From an uncultured Corynebacterium sp. (GTDB lineage Bacteria; Actinomycetota; Actinomycetes; Mycobacteriales; Mycobacteriaceae), in NCBI RefSeq assembly GCF_943914615.1, contig NZ_CALUCS010000010.1, positions 14,374 to 78,373 of the forward strand: a stretch of 64,000 nucleotides of DNA. The letters run 5' to 3'. Every line of letters begins with the position of its first letter. Position 1 is the first letter of the stretch. The notes under the pieces were generated by a model, which saw only the letters and a program-made list of their open reading frames with translations, did not search any database and was not told where the DNA came from. Of the stretch, positions 56,298 through 64,000 are shown one piece after another. The position numbers and the translations under genes were made by a program.

Positions 56298-56942
56298 ATG
56301 CACTCCCAGTCGGCTATCGCGCATTCAGCTCTCCTTGACGGCATCGCTTCTGGCGCCTATCTACCGGGCGAGAAACTCAATGAGGTGAACGTAGCCCAGT
56401 CGCTGGGAATCTCCCGCAACACTTTGCGGGAGGCCTTCGCCACCCTGGTTTCGGAAGGTCTGCTGGAGCGGATCCCCAACCGGGGTGTTTTTATTGCGGA
56501 GCCCACTCGCGAGGACTTGGCCGACATGTACGCTGCCCGCATGGTGCTGGAACCGGGGGCACTTTTGTGGGGCCAGCGGGAGGGGCTGGGCAAGTTGGAG
56601 GGGATTGTCGCCAACGCAGAAAAACTGCGGGATTCCGCAGGTTCGAATGCCAGCGACGAGACCATACGCGCGATTGCGGATGCGAACCAGGATTTCCACC
56701 GCGCTATCGTCGCCAGCGCTGGGTCGGCGGGGTTGAATCACTCGATGGATCGCATTTTGGCGCAGATGCGCCTGGGTTTCGCCCGCGCCAACCGGATAAA
56801 CCACCAGTTCCATGTGGAGTTCATTGCACAGAACCGCACGGTGACGGACCTAATCGCGGAGCAACGCTGGGAGTTGGCGGCTAACCAGCTGGCCGGGTTC
56901 CTGCAGCGCACGACCGATAACATCGAGCGCTACTTCGGCTAG
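56298..56942 (+). CDS. GntR-family regulator (FCD/FadR subfamily)
   Basis: Transcriptional regulator of 214 residues. ATG 56298 reads MHSQSAIAHSALLDGIASGAYLPGEKLNEVNVAQSLGISRNTLREAFATLVSEGLLERIPNRGVFIAEP; the winged helix-turn-helix fits the GntR family, followed by an all-helical FCD effector domain (MVLEPGALLWGQ, DANQDFHRAIVASAGS, HVEFIAQNRTVTDLIAEQ). Located 14 bases after the biotin carboxylase gene, so the last gene of the pxp transcript. The two TTGTTGAACAA palindromes flanking the cluster are its likely operators; 5-oxoproline or a related acid would be a reasonable effector. Confidence 0.88.
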   Translation: MHSQSAIAHSALLDGIASGAYLPGEKLNEVNVAQSLGISRNTLREAFATLVSEGLLERIPNRGVFIAEPTREDLADMYAARMVLEPGALLWGQREGLGKLEGIVANAEKLRDSAGSNASDETIRAIADANQDFHRAIVASAGSAGLNHSMDRILAQMRLGFARANRINHQFHVEFIAQNRTVTDLIAEQRWELAANQLAGFLQRTTDNIERYFG

Positions 56943-56979
56943 CGTGACCCGCCCGGGGTGCGGGATCAGAGGCGCGGAC

Positions 56980-57810
56980 TCAGGGTACCTGGTACTGCAG
57001 GTCGCGCGCGTCGGTGATGAGCATGTGTCCTGGCGCGTGGCAGATCGCAAATTCTGGCTTGGATTCCATCACCACTGATTGCGGGGTCACCCCGCAGGCC
57101 CAGAACACGGGGATCGTGCCGGCGGGGATATCCACGGCCTCGCCGAAGTCCGGGCGGTTCACGTCCTGGATGCCGATGGCCGCGGGGTCGCCCACGTGTA
57201 CCGGGGCGCCGTGTACGGCTGGATAGCGGGAGGTGATCCGCACGGCGTCGGCTACTTGGGCGGCCGGTATGGGGCGCATGGAGACGACCATTGGGCCGGA
57301 GAACACACCGGCGGGGTGCGTGGGAATGTTCGTGCGATACATGGGCACGTTCTTGCCCTGGGCAATGTGCTCCACCGGAACGCCGTTATCCAGCAGCGCG
57401 GTCTCGAATGTGAAAGAACAGCCAATGATGAAGCTGACGAGATCATCGCGCCATATGTCGCGCACGTCCGGAACCTCGCTGTCCAACTGGCCGTTGCGGT
57501 ACACGCGGTACAGAGGAAGGTCGCTGCGGATGTCACCGTCCGCCAGCAGCTCGGAGGAAACCTGTCCGGCTTCCAGTACGCCGAGCAGCGGGCACGGCTT
57601 CGGGTTGCGTTGGGCAAACAGCAGGAAGTCGAATGCTTGCTCTTGGGGCAGGGTGATCAGGTTCGCCTGTGCATAGCCCCGCGAGTAGCCCGAGGTGTGG
57701 GCCACGGTGCCGCTGCGGAAGATCTGACGCGCCTGCTGTGGCGAGAGCGCACCCGGGTTCTCCTGGCGCTCCTGCCCCACAACCCCCTGTCGTGCAATGT
57801 TGTCTGACAT
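56980..57810 (-). CDS. DUF1445 / putative D-glutamate cyclase (UPF0317 hydro-lyase family)
   Basis: Member of the family annotated as putative hydro-lyase; the eukaryotic relative DGLUCY converts D-glutamate to 5-oxo-D-proline. 276 residues. Typical parts are [89 protein letters not shown], and [20 protein letters not shown]. Its product would feed the 5-oxoprolinase encoded nearby, which supports this function. Runs opposite to the pxp genes and shares a transcription unit with the Nramp-type permease upstream of it. Confidence 0.87.
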   Translation of the reverse strand: MSDNIARQGVVGQERQENPGALSPQQARQIFRSGTVAHTSGYSRGYAQANLITLPQEQAFDFLLFAQRNPKPCPLLGVLEAGQVSSELLADGDIRSDLPLYRVYRNGQLDSEVPDVRDIWRDDLVSFIIGCSFTFETALLDNGVPVEHIAQGKNVPMYRTNIPTHPAGVFSGPMVVSMRPIPAAQVADAVRITSRYPAVHGAPVHVGDPAAIGIQDVNRPDFGEAVDIPAGTIPVFWACGVTPQSVVMESKPEFAICHAPGHMLITDARDLQYQVP

Positions 57811-57857
57811 CTCCGCAGCTCCCGATCCTTTCCTTATTCCCTAAGCCCTGATCCTTC

Positions 57858-59117
57858 TTATGCCCAGATGCCCGGCAGCTTACTCATGGAACTCCAGCCC
57901 AGGTACAGCGTCAGCAGCCAGGTGACGACACCCAGGACGAGCAGCCAGGATGGGTACTTGTAGTTCTGCATCAAATCGCGGCGGCGCCAGGCCACCCACA
58001 GAACGACGGCGAAGCCGATCGGCAGGATCAGGCCGTTGAAAGCACCGGCGAAGATCAGCAGCTTCTGCGGAGCCTGGTTCAGGATCAGGTAGATCACAGC
58101 ACACACGGCGATGAAGGCCACGACCAGCCAATTGAAGGTAGATTTCTTCATCGACTGCGGGGTAACGAAGGTCAGGGAGGTGTAGGAAGCACCCACCACA
58201 GAGGTCAGGCCTGCGGCCCACAGCACCACGCCGAAGAAGCGCACGCCGATGTCTCCAGCGGCGTGACGGAATGCGTCTGCAGCCATGTTGTCTCCGGCCA
58301 GCGTCACGCCCGAAGCGACCACGCCCAGGATCGCCAGGAACAGCAGCGCACGCATAATTCCGGTGACGATGATGCCGGAGATCGAGACCTTGGTGATCGT
58401 TTCAACGTTGTGCACGCCAGTCTGCCCGGAATCAATCATGCGGTGCGCACCCGCGAAGGTGATGTAGCCGCCGACGGTACCACCAATGAGGGTGGTGATC
58501 ACCAGGAAGTCCACCTCAGTCGGCGCCACTGTGTTCCTCAGAGCTTCGCCCAGCGGCGGTGCGGAGACGACTGCGACGTAGATCATCAGCAGGATCATGA
58601 TGGCGCCCAGGCCGACGACGATGCGATCCAGAGCCATGCCCGCACGCTTCGACAGAAAGATAAAAATGGCGATCGCTGCGGACAACCCGCCGCCTAGCAG
58701 TGGATCCCAGCCGAGCATCGCATTGATACCCAGGCCCGTTCCGCCGATATTGCCAATGTTGAAGATCAGCCCGCCGATGAACACGAACGCTGCCATGACC
58801 CAGCCGAGCCCCGGCAGAACCTCATTGCCCAACTCGTTGGCACGCTTGCCGGATACGCCCAGCACGCGCCAAACGTTCAGCTGAATGGCGATGTCCACCA
58901 GGATCGAAACGAGGATTGCAAACGCGAATGCCGCGCCCATCTCCACCGTGAACACGGTGGTTTGGGTGATGAATCCCGGGCCAATGGCACTGGTGGCCAT
59001 GAGGAACATTGCGCCCAGCGACGCTGTGAATGTAGCCGCGCGGGCTGCTTCGGGTTTTCCGCCTACTGGCTTGCTGTCCGCGGGCGCGTTGCCCTCGTGC
59101 TCGTCTGTGTTCGACAT
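57858..59117 (-). CDS. Nramp-fold permease (YcsG-like), without typical metal-binding motif
   Basis: Membrane transporter of 419 residues with about 11 transmembrane helices after a hydrophilic N-terminus. It resembles Bacillus YcsG, encoded in the kip/pxp cluster. In place of the metal-binding DPGN of helix 1 it reads AIGPGFITQTTVFT, and in place of the MPH of helix 6 it reads FAGAHRM, so it probably does not carry Mn2+/Fe2+. Uptake of 5-oxoproline or a related compound is inferred from context. The palindromes at 59135-59150 (AGTGAT-TTGT-ATCACT) and 59159-59169 lie in its promoter region; the ribosome-binding site is AGAAAGG. Confidence 0.82.
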   Translation of the reverse strand: MSNTDEHEGNAPADSKPVGGKPEAARAATFTASLGAMFLMATSAIGPGFITQTTVFTVEMGAAFAFAILVSILVDIAIQLNVWRVLGVSGKRANELGNEVLPGLGWVMAAFVFIGGLIFNIGNIGGTGLGINAMLGWDPLLGGGLSAAIAIFIFLSKRAGMALDRIVVGLGAIMILLMIYVAVVSAPPLGEALRNTVAPTEVDFLVITTLIGGTVGGYITFAGAHRMIDSGQTGVHNVETITKVSISGIIVTGIMRALLFLAILGVVASGVTLAGDNMAADAFRHAAGDIGVRFFGVVLWAAGLTSVVGASYTSLTFVTPQSMKKSTFNWLVVAFIAVCAVIYLILNQAPQKLLIFAGAFNGLILPIGFAVVLWVAWRRRDLMQNYKYPSWLLVLGVVTWLLTLYLGWSSMSKLPGIWA

Positions 59118-59134
59118 GTCGGCACCTTTCTATC

Positions 59135-59150
59135 AGTGATTTGTATCACT
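59135..59150. promoter_or_regulatory. Palindrome AGTGAT-TTGT-ATCACT in the permease promoter
   Basis: Six-base arms around TTGT, between the start of the Nramp-type gene (59117) and the GntR operator candidate. Could be a second regulator site or part of the core promoter. Confidence 0.4.
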
Positions 59151-59158
59151 TTAGAATG

Positions 59159-59169
59159 TTGTTCAACAA
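59159..59169. promoter_or_regulatory. Palindrome TTGTTCAACAA, candidate GntR operator (second site)
   Basis: Reverse complement of the core of the palindrome upstream of pxpA (51875-51885). It lies 42 bases from the permease start and overlaps the stop codon of the adjacent hydrolase gene. Confidence 0.65.
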
Positions 59170-60149
59170 TCTGCAACTGCCTTCCGCAGCCATTCCGCCA
59201 GTTCGTCCACTCGCTGCCGCCACACCGCGGGAGCCGCGATAATGTGCTCGCTTTCGTACTCGTAAAACTGCACCTCGGCACCGCTTTCCTCGAAGTACTT
59301 CTTAATGACGCCCCCTGCGGTTCCCCTACTGTCGAACCTCGCAAGGGAGACTGCCGTGGGCACCCCTGCAATATCCACCGCGAACCCCTCCGGGATTCGC
59401 GGGCTGAGTGCCACCAGGAAGTCCAGCTCACGATCCGCCCCCAGAGCCGAACTCAGAGCCGACCCCACCACCTGGCCCGCGGCCACTAGCCCGCTGCCGA
59501 ATACCACCAGGCCGAAAGCCTTCGGCGCCAGCTCCGCCTGGATCTGTGCGACGGCTTCCGCCACGTCCTGCTGAGTAAGATCCCAGGAGCCGTACCCCGG
59601 CAGCGGATAAGTCAGATCCACGATGGTCACCCCGGAACGCTCCGCGAGAGCGGCAAAGAGGGGCAGCCAGAACTGGTCGTGGCTTGCACCGTCACCGAAC
59701 CAGCCTGGTCCACCGTGCAAGCTGACGGCTACGGCTCCGGTGGGATCAGGGGGCGTCAATACCGTTCCGACAACCCCATCCGGCAGTGCGAGGTGCTGCG
59801 ACGTCCAGGGTTCCGCCCGCACCTGGGAGGTGTAAGCAACGTGCGGCATGCGGTGATCCAGCCCAGCGCCCAGCACCAGCAAGCTACTGTGCGCCAACAG
59901 GTCGGGCACTCGTGCCCACATGCGCTCCGTCTCGTCCACCAGCTCCGCGGGAACGGGGCAAGACTGATCCTTGTAGGGAACCCCCTCGTCGTTTACGAGG
60001 GAATTGAAAATCTCCGGATAATTATCCTCAAAGAAGTTGCTTAGCTGGTCCAGCTGCTGCTGGGCACTCAGCGGTTCCACGCCAGCCTGCACGTCGCCAC
60101 CAGTACCGGGCAGGTTAACAATGTCGGAGTTCGGGGTCTGCTCGCTCAT
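59163..60149 (-). CDS. Alpha/beta-hydrolase-like protein
   Basis: Unrecognised protein of 328 residues with the outline of an alpha/beta hydrolase. After a 130-residue N-terminal part it shows an oxyanion-type VSLHGGPGWFGDGA, then VVFGSGLVAAG at the expected nucleophile strand, and a possible catalytic His in YEYESEHIIAAP near the end. The elbow reads FGSGL rather than the classical GxSxG, so activity is uncertain; a peptidase or esterase role is possible. It ends just before the permease gene of the pxp cluster, with a copy of the dispersed motif near its 3' end (59306) and another at 59749. Confidence 0.65.
   Translation of the reverse strand: MSEQTPNSDIVNLPGTGGDVQAGVEPLSAQQQLDQLSNFFEDNYPEIFNSLVNDEGVPYKDQSCPVPAELVDETERMWARVPDLLAHSSLLVLGAGLDHRMPHVAYTSQVRAEPWTSQHLALPDGVVGTVLTPPDPTGAVAVSLHGGPGWFGDGASHDQFWLPLFAALAERSGVTIVDLTYPLPGYGSWDLTQQDVAEAVAQIQAELAPKAFGLVVFGSGLVAAGQVVGSALSSALGADRELDFLVALSPRIPEGFAVDIAGVPTAVSLARFDSRGTAGGVIKKYFEESGAEVQFYEYESEHIIAAPAVWRQRVDELAEWLRKAVADC
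59296..59315 (-). repeat. Dispersed motif copy, inside the hydrolase-like gene
   Basis: The minus strand reads GGGGGCGTCATTAAGAAGTA and encodes GGVIKKYF, a third reading frame for the same DNA motif. Confidence 0.75.
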
Positions 60150-60190
60150 GGTTAGCCATTGTAGTTTCGACCCCGGACAAGGTTCCCGCT

Positions 60191-62830
60191 TTAGTCTGCA
60201 ATCGCCGCCAGCGGGGAGGTTTTCGCCGCCTTATGCGCCGGCCACAGCGCGGCAAGCACGCCCACGATGCCGGACCCCACAACCATGCCAACCAGCAGCT
60301 GCCACGGCAGAACCGCGCTATCCAAACCTTCGGAGGCCAATACCTTTACAAAGACCCAGCCCAGGCATACGCCGATGAGCACGCCCACCAGCGCGCCATA
60401 AATGGCGATCTGCACGGCCTCGAGGGTGATCATGCGGCGCACTTGCTTGCGGAACATACCCACCGCGCGCAACATGCCGATCTCCTGACGGCGTTCGATC
60501 ACGTTCAGCGCCAGAGTATTGATGATGCCCAGGATCGCCACCAGGATCGACAGCGCCAGCATGGCGTTGAGGATCATCAGCATCTGGTCGATGCCGCTGG
60601 AGACGGTACCTGCGTACTCGGTGGGGGTCAGCACGTCGGCGACGATGAACGGCTCCACGGCCTTGCTCACGTTGTCCTTCAGATCCTTCTCGCTGATGTT
60701 CCCATCGCCGTGGACGTTAATCTGTAAGATGCTCAGATCCTCAGCCTCGTCGAGGGGCTTGCCCTGCCCCACGTAGGGCTTCAGCGCGGCCTCGTTGAGT
60801 AGCGTCTGCGACTGCAGCGGCTCGGTGTAGATGCCCAGCAGCTTGACTTTGCCCATTTCGCCCTGGCCAACGCGGTACATTGGCACCTCGTCGCCGACCT
60901 TCCACTTCATGGCCTTGGCCTTGTTCTCGGAGGCGTAAAAGCCCGGCTCGTCGGACTTCAGCTCCTCCCCCAGGGAGCTAAGCCCCATGGACTTACCGAG
61001 TGGCCCCTTGAAGTAGAACGCATAATTCCCCGCATAGGTCACATTGCTTTCGGCCATGGGCTTGCCCACACTGACGGGAGCGACCCCCAGGGTGGAATGC
61101 GAGCTCACGCCGTCCGCTTCGTCCACGGCCTTCTCCACACCCTGCGGCAGTGGGAAGCCCTGGTTCTGCGGACCACTGACCACCAGGTCGGACTTCACCG
61201 TGTCGCCGATCATGTCCTCCATGGCGCTCTTCATCGTCGCGCCGACCATTCCGAACGCCGCCACCAGCGTCACACCCAAGGTCAGGGCAAACGCTGTTGT
61301 CGCGGTGCGTCGCGGGTTCCTGCGCGAGTTTGTGGACGCCAACTTTCCAATCGCCCCAAATGGAGCGCCCAAGACGCGCCCCAGCGCCGGGACGATTGGA
61401 ATGGATAGCGCTGGAGAGACCAGGAAAGTACCAACAATCACCAACAGCGAACCGACTCCCAGGATGCTCGCCCGAACGCCCGTGTCGGCGTCCTTAAGAA
61501 CAAGAGCGGCAACCGCAGCGGCCACGCCGAGAAGGAATACGATAGCGCCGACGATGGTGCGCAGCTTCAGGGGCGACGAGCTTGAGACATCGCCTGAGCG
61601 CATAGCCTCGACCGGGTGTACGCGCCCGGCACGGCGCGCCGGCGACCATGCGGAAACCACGGTGATGAGCACACCGATGACGAGGGGCAGGATCACCGCT
61701 TGCGGGGTGAGGCTGAGCCCAGTACTCGGCAGGCCGAACCCGGCCATGTCCATGATTGCGAAGATGCCCTTGGCCAGCCCCATGCCGACCACGATGCCCA
61801 GCGCCGAACCTACGAGACCAACCAAAACGGCCTCGAACACAACTGAAGTTGTCAGCTGGCCACGGGAAGCGCCCAAGGAGCGAAGCAGTGCGAATTCCCG
61901 TATACGCTGGGCGACGACCATGGAGAACGTATTGGCGATGATGAACGCACCCACCAGCAGGCTGACCAGGGCGAAGGCTAGCAGGAAGTAGTTGACGAAG
62001 CTAAGCCCGTCCTGAATCTCCTTAGTGGCTTGCTCGACGATCGATTCACCAGTGACGACCTTGAGATCCGGGAACTGTTGCTGGACGGCGTCCTTGAGCT
62101 GCTCTGAGGTCACGCCATCGTTAGCGGACAGCCAGAAACCGTCGGGGAAGGTGCCGTTGGTGTAGCGGTCAATATAGACCTGAGTGTCAAGCGCCAGGCC
62201 GAGGTAGCCGCCCACGGAAAAGTCAGTGTTGTAGATTCCAACGATCTTGTAGTCATGGCTGTCGCGGACGTCGATGGCTTTCAGAGTGTCACCGATGTGC
62301 ACGCCGTGCTTCTCGGCAGCATCGGTGTTGATCATTGCCTCCTTTTCGCCTTTGGGCTCGCGGCCATCGGCCACGGTGATGGAGGGGCCGGGTGCGTTTT
62401 CGCCGGTGTCGTTGGGAAACAGCACCGAGGGAGCACCACCGGTGCTCAGCTGCTTACCGTCCTTGGCGACGACGGCAATGGTTTCGGATGCCATGGCAAC
62501 GCTTTTGACATCCTCGTTGCCCTCTAACTTGCTTCGTGTTTCCTGCGTGATCGGCTTGGTCGGATCCTTCTGCGTTACTTCGACATCTACAGCGGAATAA
62601 ACGTTTTCGAATACCCCGTTGAAGGACTTCTGCATCATGTCGGTGAACATGGAGGAACCGGAGATAAACGCGGTTCCCAACACCACTGCGATGATGGTCA
62701 GGAGGAAGCGTACCTTGTTCGCCAGCACGCTGCGGTAGGAAACCTTTGCGACGGCACGGGCGTGGCTGCTGTTGGACTTCCCGGCATCGGATGCGCTGCG
62801 ATACTTATGGCTAGGAGTGGCGTTGGGCAT
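60191..62830 (-). CDS. FtsX-type ABC transporter permease with two FtsX domains
   Basis: Membrane subunit of a MacB/LolCDE-like exporter, 879 residues. Each half has the FtsX arrangement: helix one (VRFLLTIIAVVLGTAFISGSSMF), a large extracellular domain of about 200 residues, then three helices with the cytoplasmic motif (VAQRIREFALLRSLGASRGQLTTSVVFEAVLVGLVGS; ALNVIERRQEIGMLRAVGMFRKQVRRMITLEAVQI). Ten transmembrane segments total. The start overlaps nothing, but its stop codon at 60191 lies just before the convergent-free pxp-side hydrolase; the ATPase gene is three bases upstream. Possible substrates are lipoproteins, antimicrobial peptides or cell-wall lipids. Confidence 0.9.
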   Translation of the reverse strand: MPNATPSHKYRSASDAGKSNSSHARAVAKVSYRSVLANKVRFLLTIIAVVLGTAFISGSSMFTDMMQKSFNGVFENVYSAVDVEVTQKDPTKPITQETRSKLEGNEDVKSVAMASETIAVVAKDGKQLSTGGAPSVLFPNDTGENAPGPSITVADGREPKGEKEAMINTDAAEKHGVHIGDTLKAIDVRDSHDYKIVGIYNTDFSVGGYLGLALDTQVYIDRYTNGTFPDGFWLSANDGVTSEQLKDAVQQQFPDLKVVTGESIVEQATKEIQDGLSFVNYFLLAFALVSLLVGAFIIANTFSMVVAQRIREFALLRSLGASRGQLTTSVVFEAVLVGLVGSALGIVVGMGLAKGIFAIMDMAGFGLPSTGLSLTPQAVILPLVIGVLITVVSAWSPARRAGRVHPVEAMRSGDVSSSSPLKLRTIVGAIVFLLGVAAAVAALVLKDADTGVRASILGVGSLLVIVGTFLVSPALSIPIVPALGRVLGAPFGAIGKLASTNSRRNPRRTATTAFALTLGVTLVAAFGMVGATMKSAMEDMIGDTVKSDLVVSGPQNQGFPLPQGVEKAVDEADGVSSHSTLGVAPVSVGKPMAESNVTYAGNYAFYFKGPLGKSMGLSSLGEELKSDEPGFYASENKAKAMKWKVGDEVPMYRVGQGEMGKVKLLGIYTEPLQSQTLLNEAALKPYVGQGKPLDEAEDLSILQINVHGDGNISEKDLKDNVSKAVEPFIVADVLTPTEYAGTVSSGIDQMLMILNAMLALSILVAILGIINTLALNVIERRQEIGMLRAVGMFRKQVRRMITLEAVQIAIYGALVGVLIGVCLGWVFVKVLASEGLDSAVLPWQLLVGMVVGSGIVGVLAALWPAHKAAKTSPLAAIAD

Positions 62831-62832
62831 AA

Positions 62833-63585
62833 CTAGTGGTCCTCCAGCTTGCCCATGACCCCGAGGATGGCGTCTACGCCCGGCTTTTCAAGCTCGTCTG
62901 CGATTCGTCCGTCGGCGAGGAACACGACTCGATCTGCGTACGAGGCGGCCTTCGGATCGTGGGTAACGATGACGACAGTCTGATTGTCCCTATCCACGGC
63001 GTTGCGCAGGATGCTAAGGACTTCTGCGGAGCTGTTGGAATCCAAGTTGCCGGTCGGCTCGTCGCCGAAGATGATCTCCGGCTGGGAGACCAGGGCTCGT
63101 GCGCAGGCGACGCGCTGTTGTTGGCCACCCGAGAGTTCGGACGGTCGGTGGTCTAGGCGGTCTTTGAGTCCGAGGCGTACGACGACCTCGTCAAACCAGT
63201 CTTGGCTAACCTTGCGTCCGGCGATGTCCAGTGGCAGGGTGATGTTTTCTTTTGCGGTGAGGGTGGGAACCAGGTTGAAGGATTGGAAGATAAAGCCCAG
63301 GCGGTCACGCCGAAGGGTCGTGGTCTGCTTGTCGTTAAGCGTGGAGATGTCGGTGTCTCCGATGTAGGCCTTTCCACTAGTGATGGAATCGAGGCCTGCC
63401 ATGCAGTGCATGAGGGTAGATTTTCCGGAACCACTGGGCCCCATGATCGCCGTGAACTGCCCGTCGTGGAAGTCTATGGAGATACCGTCCAGCGCTTTTA
63501 CTTCGGTCTCTCCGTGACCATAGATCTTCCGTACATCGACGGCGCGAGCGGCGCTGGTTGATTGGTTGGTTTCTGAGTGCTTCAT
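62833..63585 (-). CDS. ABC transporter ATP-binding protein (LolD/MacB-type)
   Basis: ATPase subunit paired with the FtsX-type permease (250 residues). Walker A GPSGSGKSTLMHCMAG, signature LSGGQQQRVACARALV, Walker B EIIFGDEPTGNLDSN, and H-loop VIVTHDPKAAS. N-terminal RKIYGHGETEVKALDGISIDF is typical for this class. Only two bases separate its stop from the permease start, so they form an operon. Start ATG 63585 (MKHSETNQSTS). Confidence 0.93.
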   Translation of the reverse strand: MKHSETNQSTSAARAVDVRKIYGHGETEVKALDGISIDFHDGQFTAIMGPSGSGKSTLMHCMAGLDSITSGKAYIGDTDISTLNDKQTTTLRRDRLGFIFQSFNLVPTLTAKENITLPLDIAGRKVSQDWFDEVVVRLGLKDRLDHRPSELSGGQQQRVACARALVSQPEIIFGDEPTGNLDSNSSAEVLSILRNAVDRDNQTVVIVTHDPKAASYADRVVFLADGRIADELEKPGVDAILGVMGKLEDH

Positions 63586-63726
63586 CAGCGTTGCTCCAAG
63601 CTTCTCCAGTGGGTTCCCACTGTTTGTGGGGGTTTAATAGCCAAATTTGTCCGTCATTAGTCGTCTATTTAGACAACCCAATTATATGGGAAGGCGTCTC
63701 ACCCCGAGAGACTATGCGAGCGCACG

Positions 63727-63770
63727 AAAAAGGCCCGGAGCGCTTTCCAATTAAGGAAAGGCTCCGAGCC
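63727..63770 (-). terminator. rRNA operon terminator
   Basis: On the minus strand GGCTCGGAGC pairs with GCTCCGGGCC, with an inner CTTTCC/GGAAAG stem and TTAATT loop, followed by TTTTT. Lies directly beyond the 5S rRNA. Confidence 0.9.
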
Positions 63771-63788
63771 TCATTTTTTTGTTTTAGT

Positions 63789-63905
63789 GCCGGCGGTGAC
63801 TTACTCTCCCACACCCTCCCAGGTGCAGTACCATCAGCGCAGGTAGGCTTAGCTTCCGGGTTCGGAAAGGGACCGGGCGTGACCCCACCGCTAACAACCA
63901 CCGAC
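63789..63905 (-). rRNA. rrf: 5S ribosomal RNA
   Basis: The reverse complement contains the 5S core CCGAACCCGGAAGCTAAGCC and GATGGTACTGCA and GGGAGAGTAAGTCACCGCCGG. The ends pair (GTCGGTGGT with ACCGCCGGC) to close helix I, which sets the boundaries to within a few bases. Typical high-GC Gram-positive 5S rRNA, the last gene of an rrn operon. Confidence 0.92.
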
Positions 63906-64000
63906 AAACCCAATTCAGAACAAAACACACACCCAACCAAACACAGCTGGTGTGTCGTGCCGTTCCAGACACTGCATAACAGACGCGAGCACACTTTGCG
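63906..64000 (-). other. 23S-5S spacer of an rRNA operon
   Basis: Non-coding sequence upstream (minus strand) of the 5S gene. It contains several A/C-rich runs and no recognisable 23S sequence, so the 23S gene ends beyond the window edge. Confidence 0.55.

Overview
The window looks like chromosomal DNA of a high-GC Corynebacterium. The evidence is a corynebacterial neighbourhood (prfB, hisN, gltA, serC, sepH, a cold-shock gene and rpf1), a GlxR-type box ahead of rpf1, and Rpf, DUF2771 and DUF3239 proteins. Two adjacent secreted lipases and an acquired penicillin-binding-protein cassette point towards the C. jeikeium/urealyticum side of the genus; that placement is inference from memory, not from a database search.

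Layout. 1-6.3 kb is housekeeping: prfB (cut by the window edge), two inositol-monophosphatase-family genes (the second is hisN), a semialdehyde dehydrogenase and pgi. 6.3-9.7 kb is accessory: two long inverted-repeat elements, a small secreted peptide gene with a decayed second copy of its 5' end, and two larger secreted proteins with Ala/Asp/Glu/Lys/Pro-rich segments. 9.7-20 kb holds DNA repair (nei2-like, lhr), cysQ, a tandem lipase pair and thyA-folA. 20-29 kb holds a glutamine synthetase with an ornithine-cyclodeaminase-like partner, tRNA-Arg(CCT), a glutamate-cysteine-ligase-family enzyme, an enoyl-CoA hydratase, an aldo/keto reductase and a NatAB-like ABC exporter. 29-41 kb holds FKBP, gltA, serC, sepH, a purine/xanthine-type permease, several conserved actinobacterial unknowns, a cold-shock protein and rpf1.

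41-51 kb is the most unusual part. A helicase-associated gene and an XPB-type helicase, neighbours in actinobacteria generally, are separated here by an insertion of about 5.3 kb with lower GC. It carries a lipoprotein penicillin-binding protein, a class-A-beta-lactamase-like protein without a signal peptide, and a LysR regulator. The first 1031 bases shared by the two XPB reading frames are present twice as a direct repeat. The upstream copy is fused in frame to the 3' end of a diverged helicase-associated gene, and the downstream copy has a divergent 5' end. This is what one-sided homologous recombination plus an illegitimate join on the other side would leave.

51-60 kb is a 5-oxoproline utilisation cluster: pxpA, a pxpB-pxpC fusion, a biotin carboxylase/BCCP protein, a GntR regulator, a DUF1445 protein of the D-glutamate-cyclase type and an Nramp-fold permease. 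A shared palindrome (TTGTTGAACAA) lies ahead of both outward transcription units and is a good candidate operator for the GntR protein. 60-64 kb has an FtsX-type ABC transporter and the 3' end of an rRNA operon (5S, minus strand).

Across the window a short sequence close to GGGGGCGTCAYTAAGAAAAG recurs in both orientations, inside genes in different reading frames and once in a terminator. The features above do not explain it.
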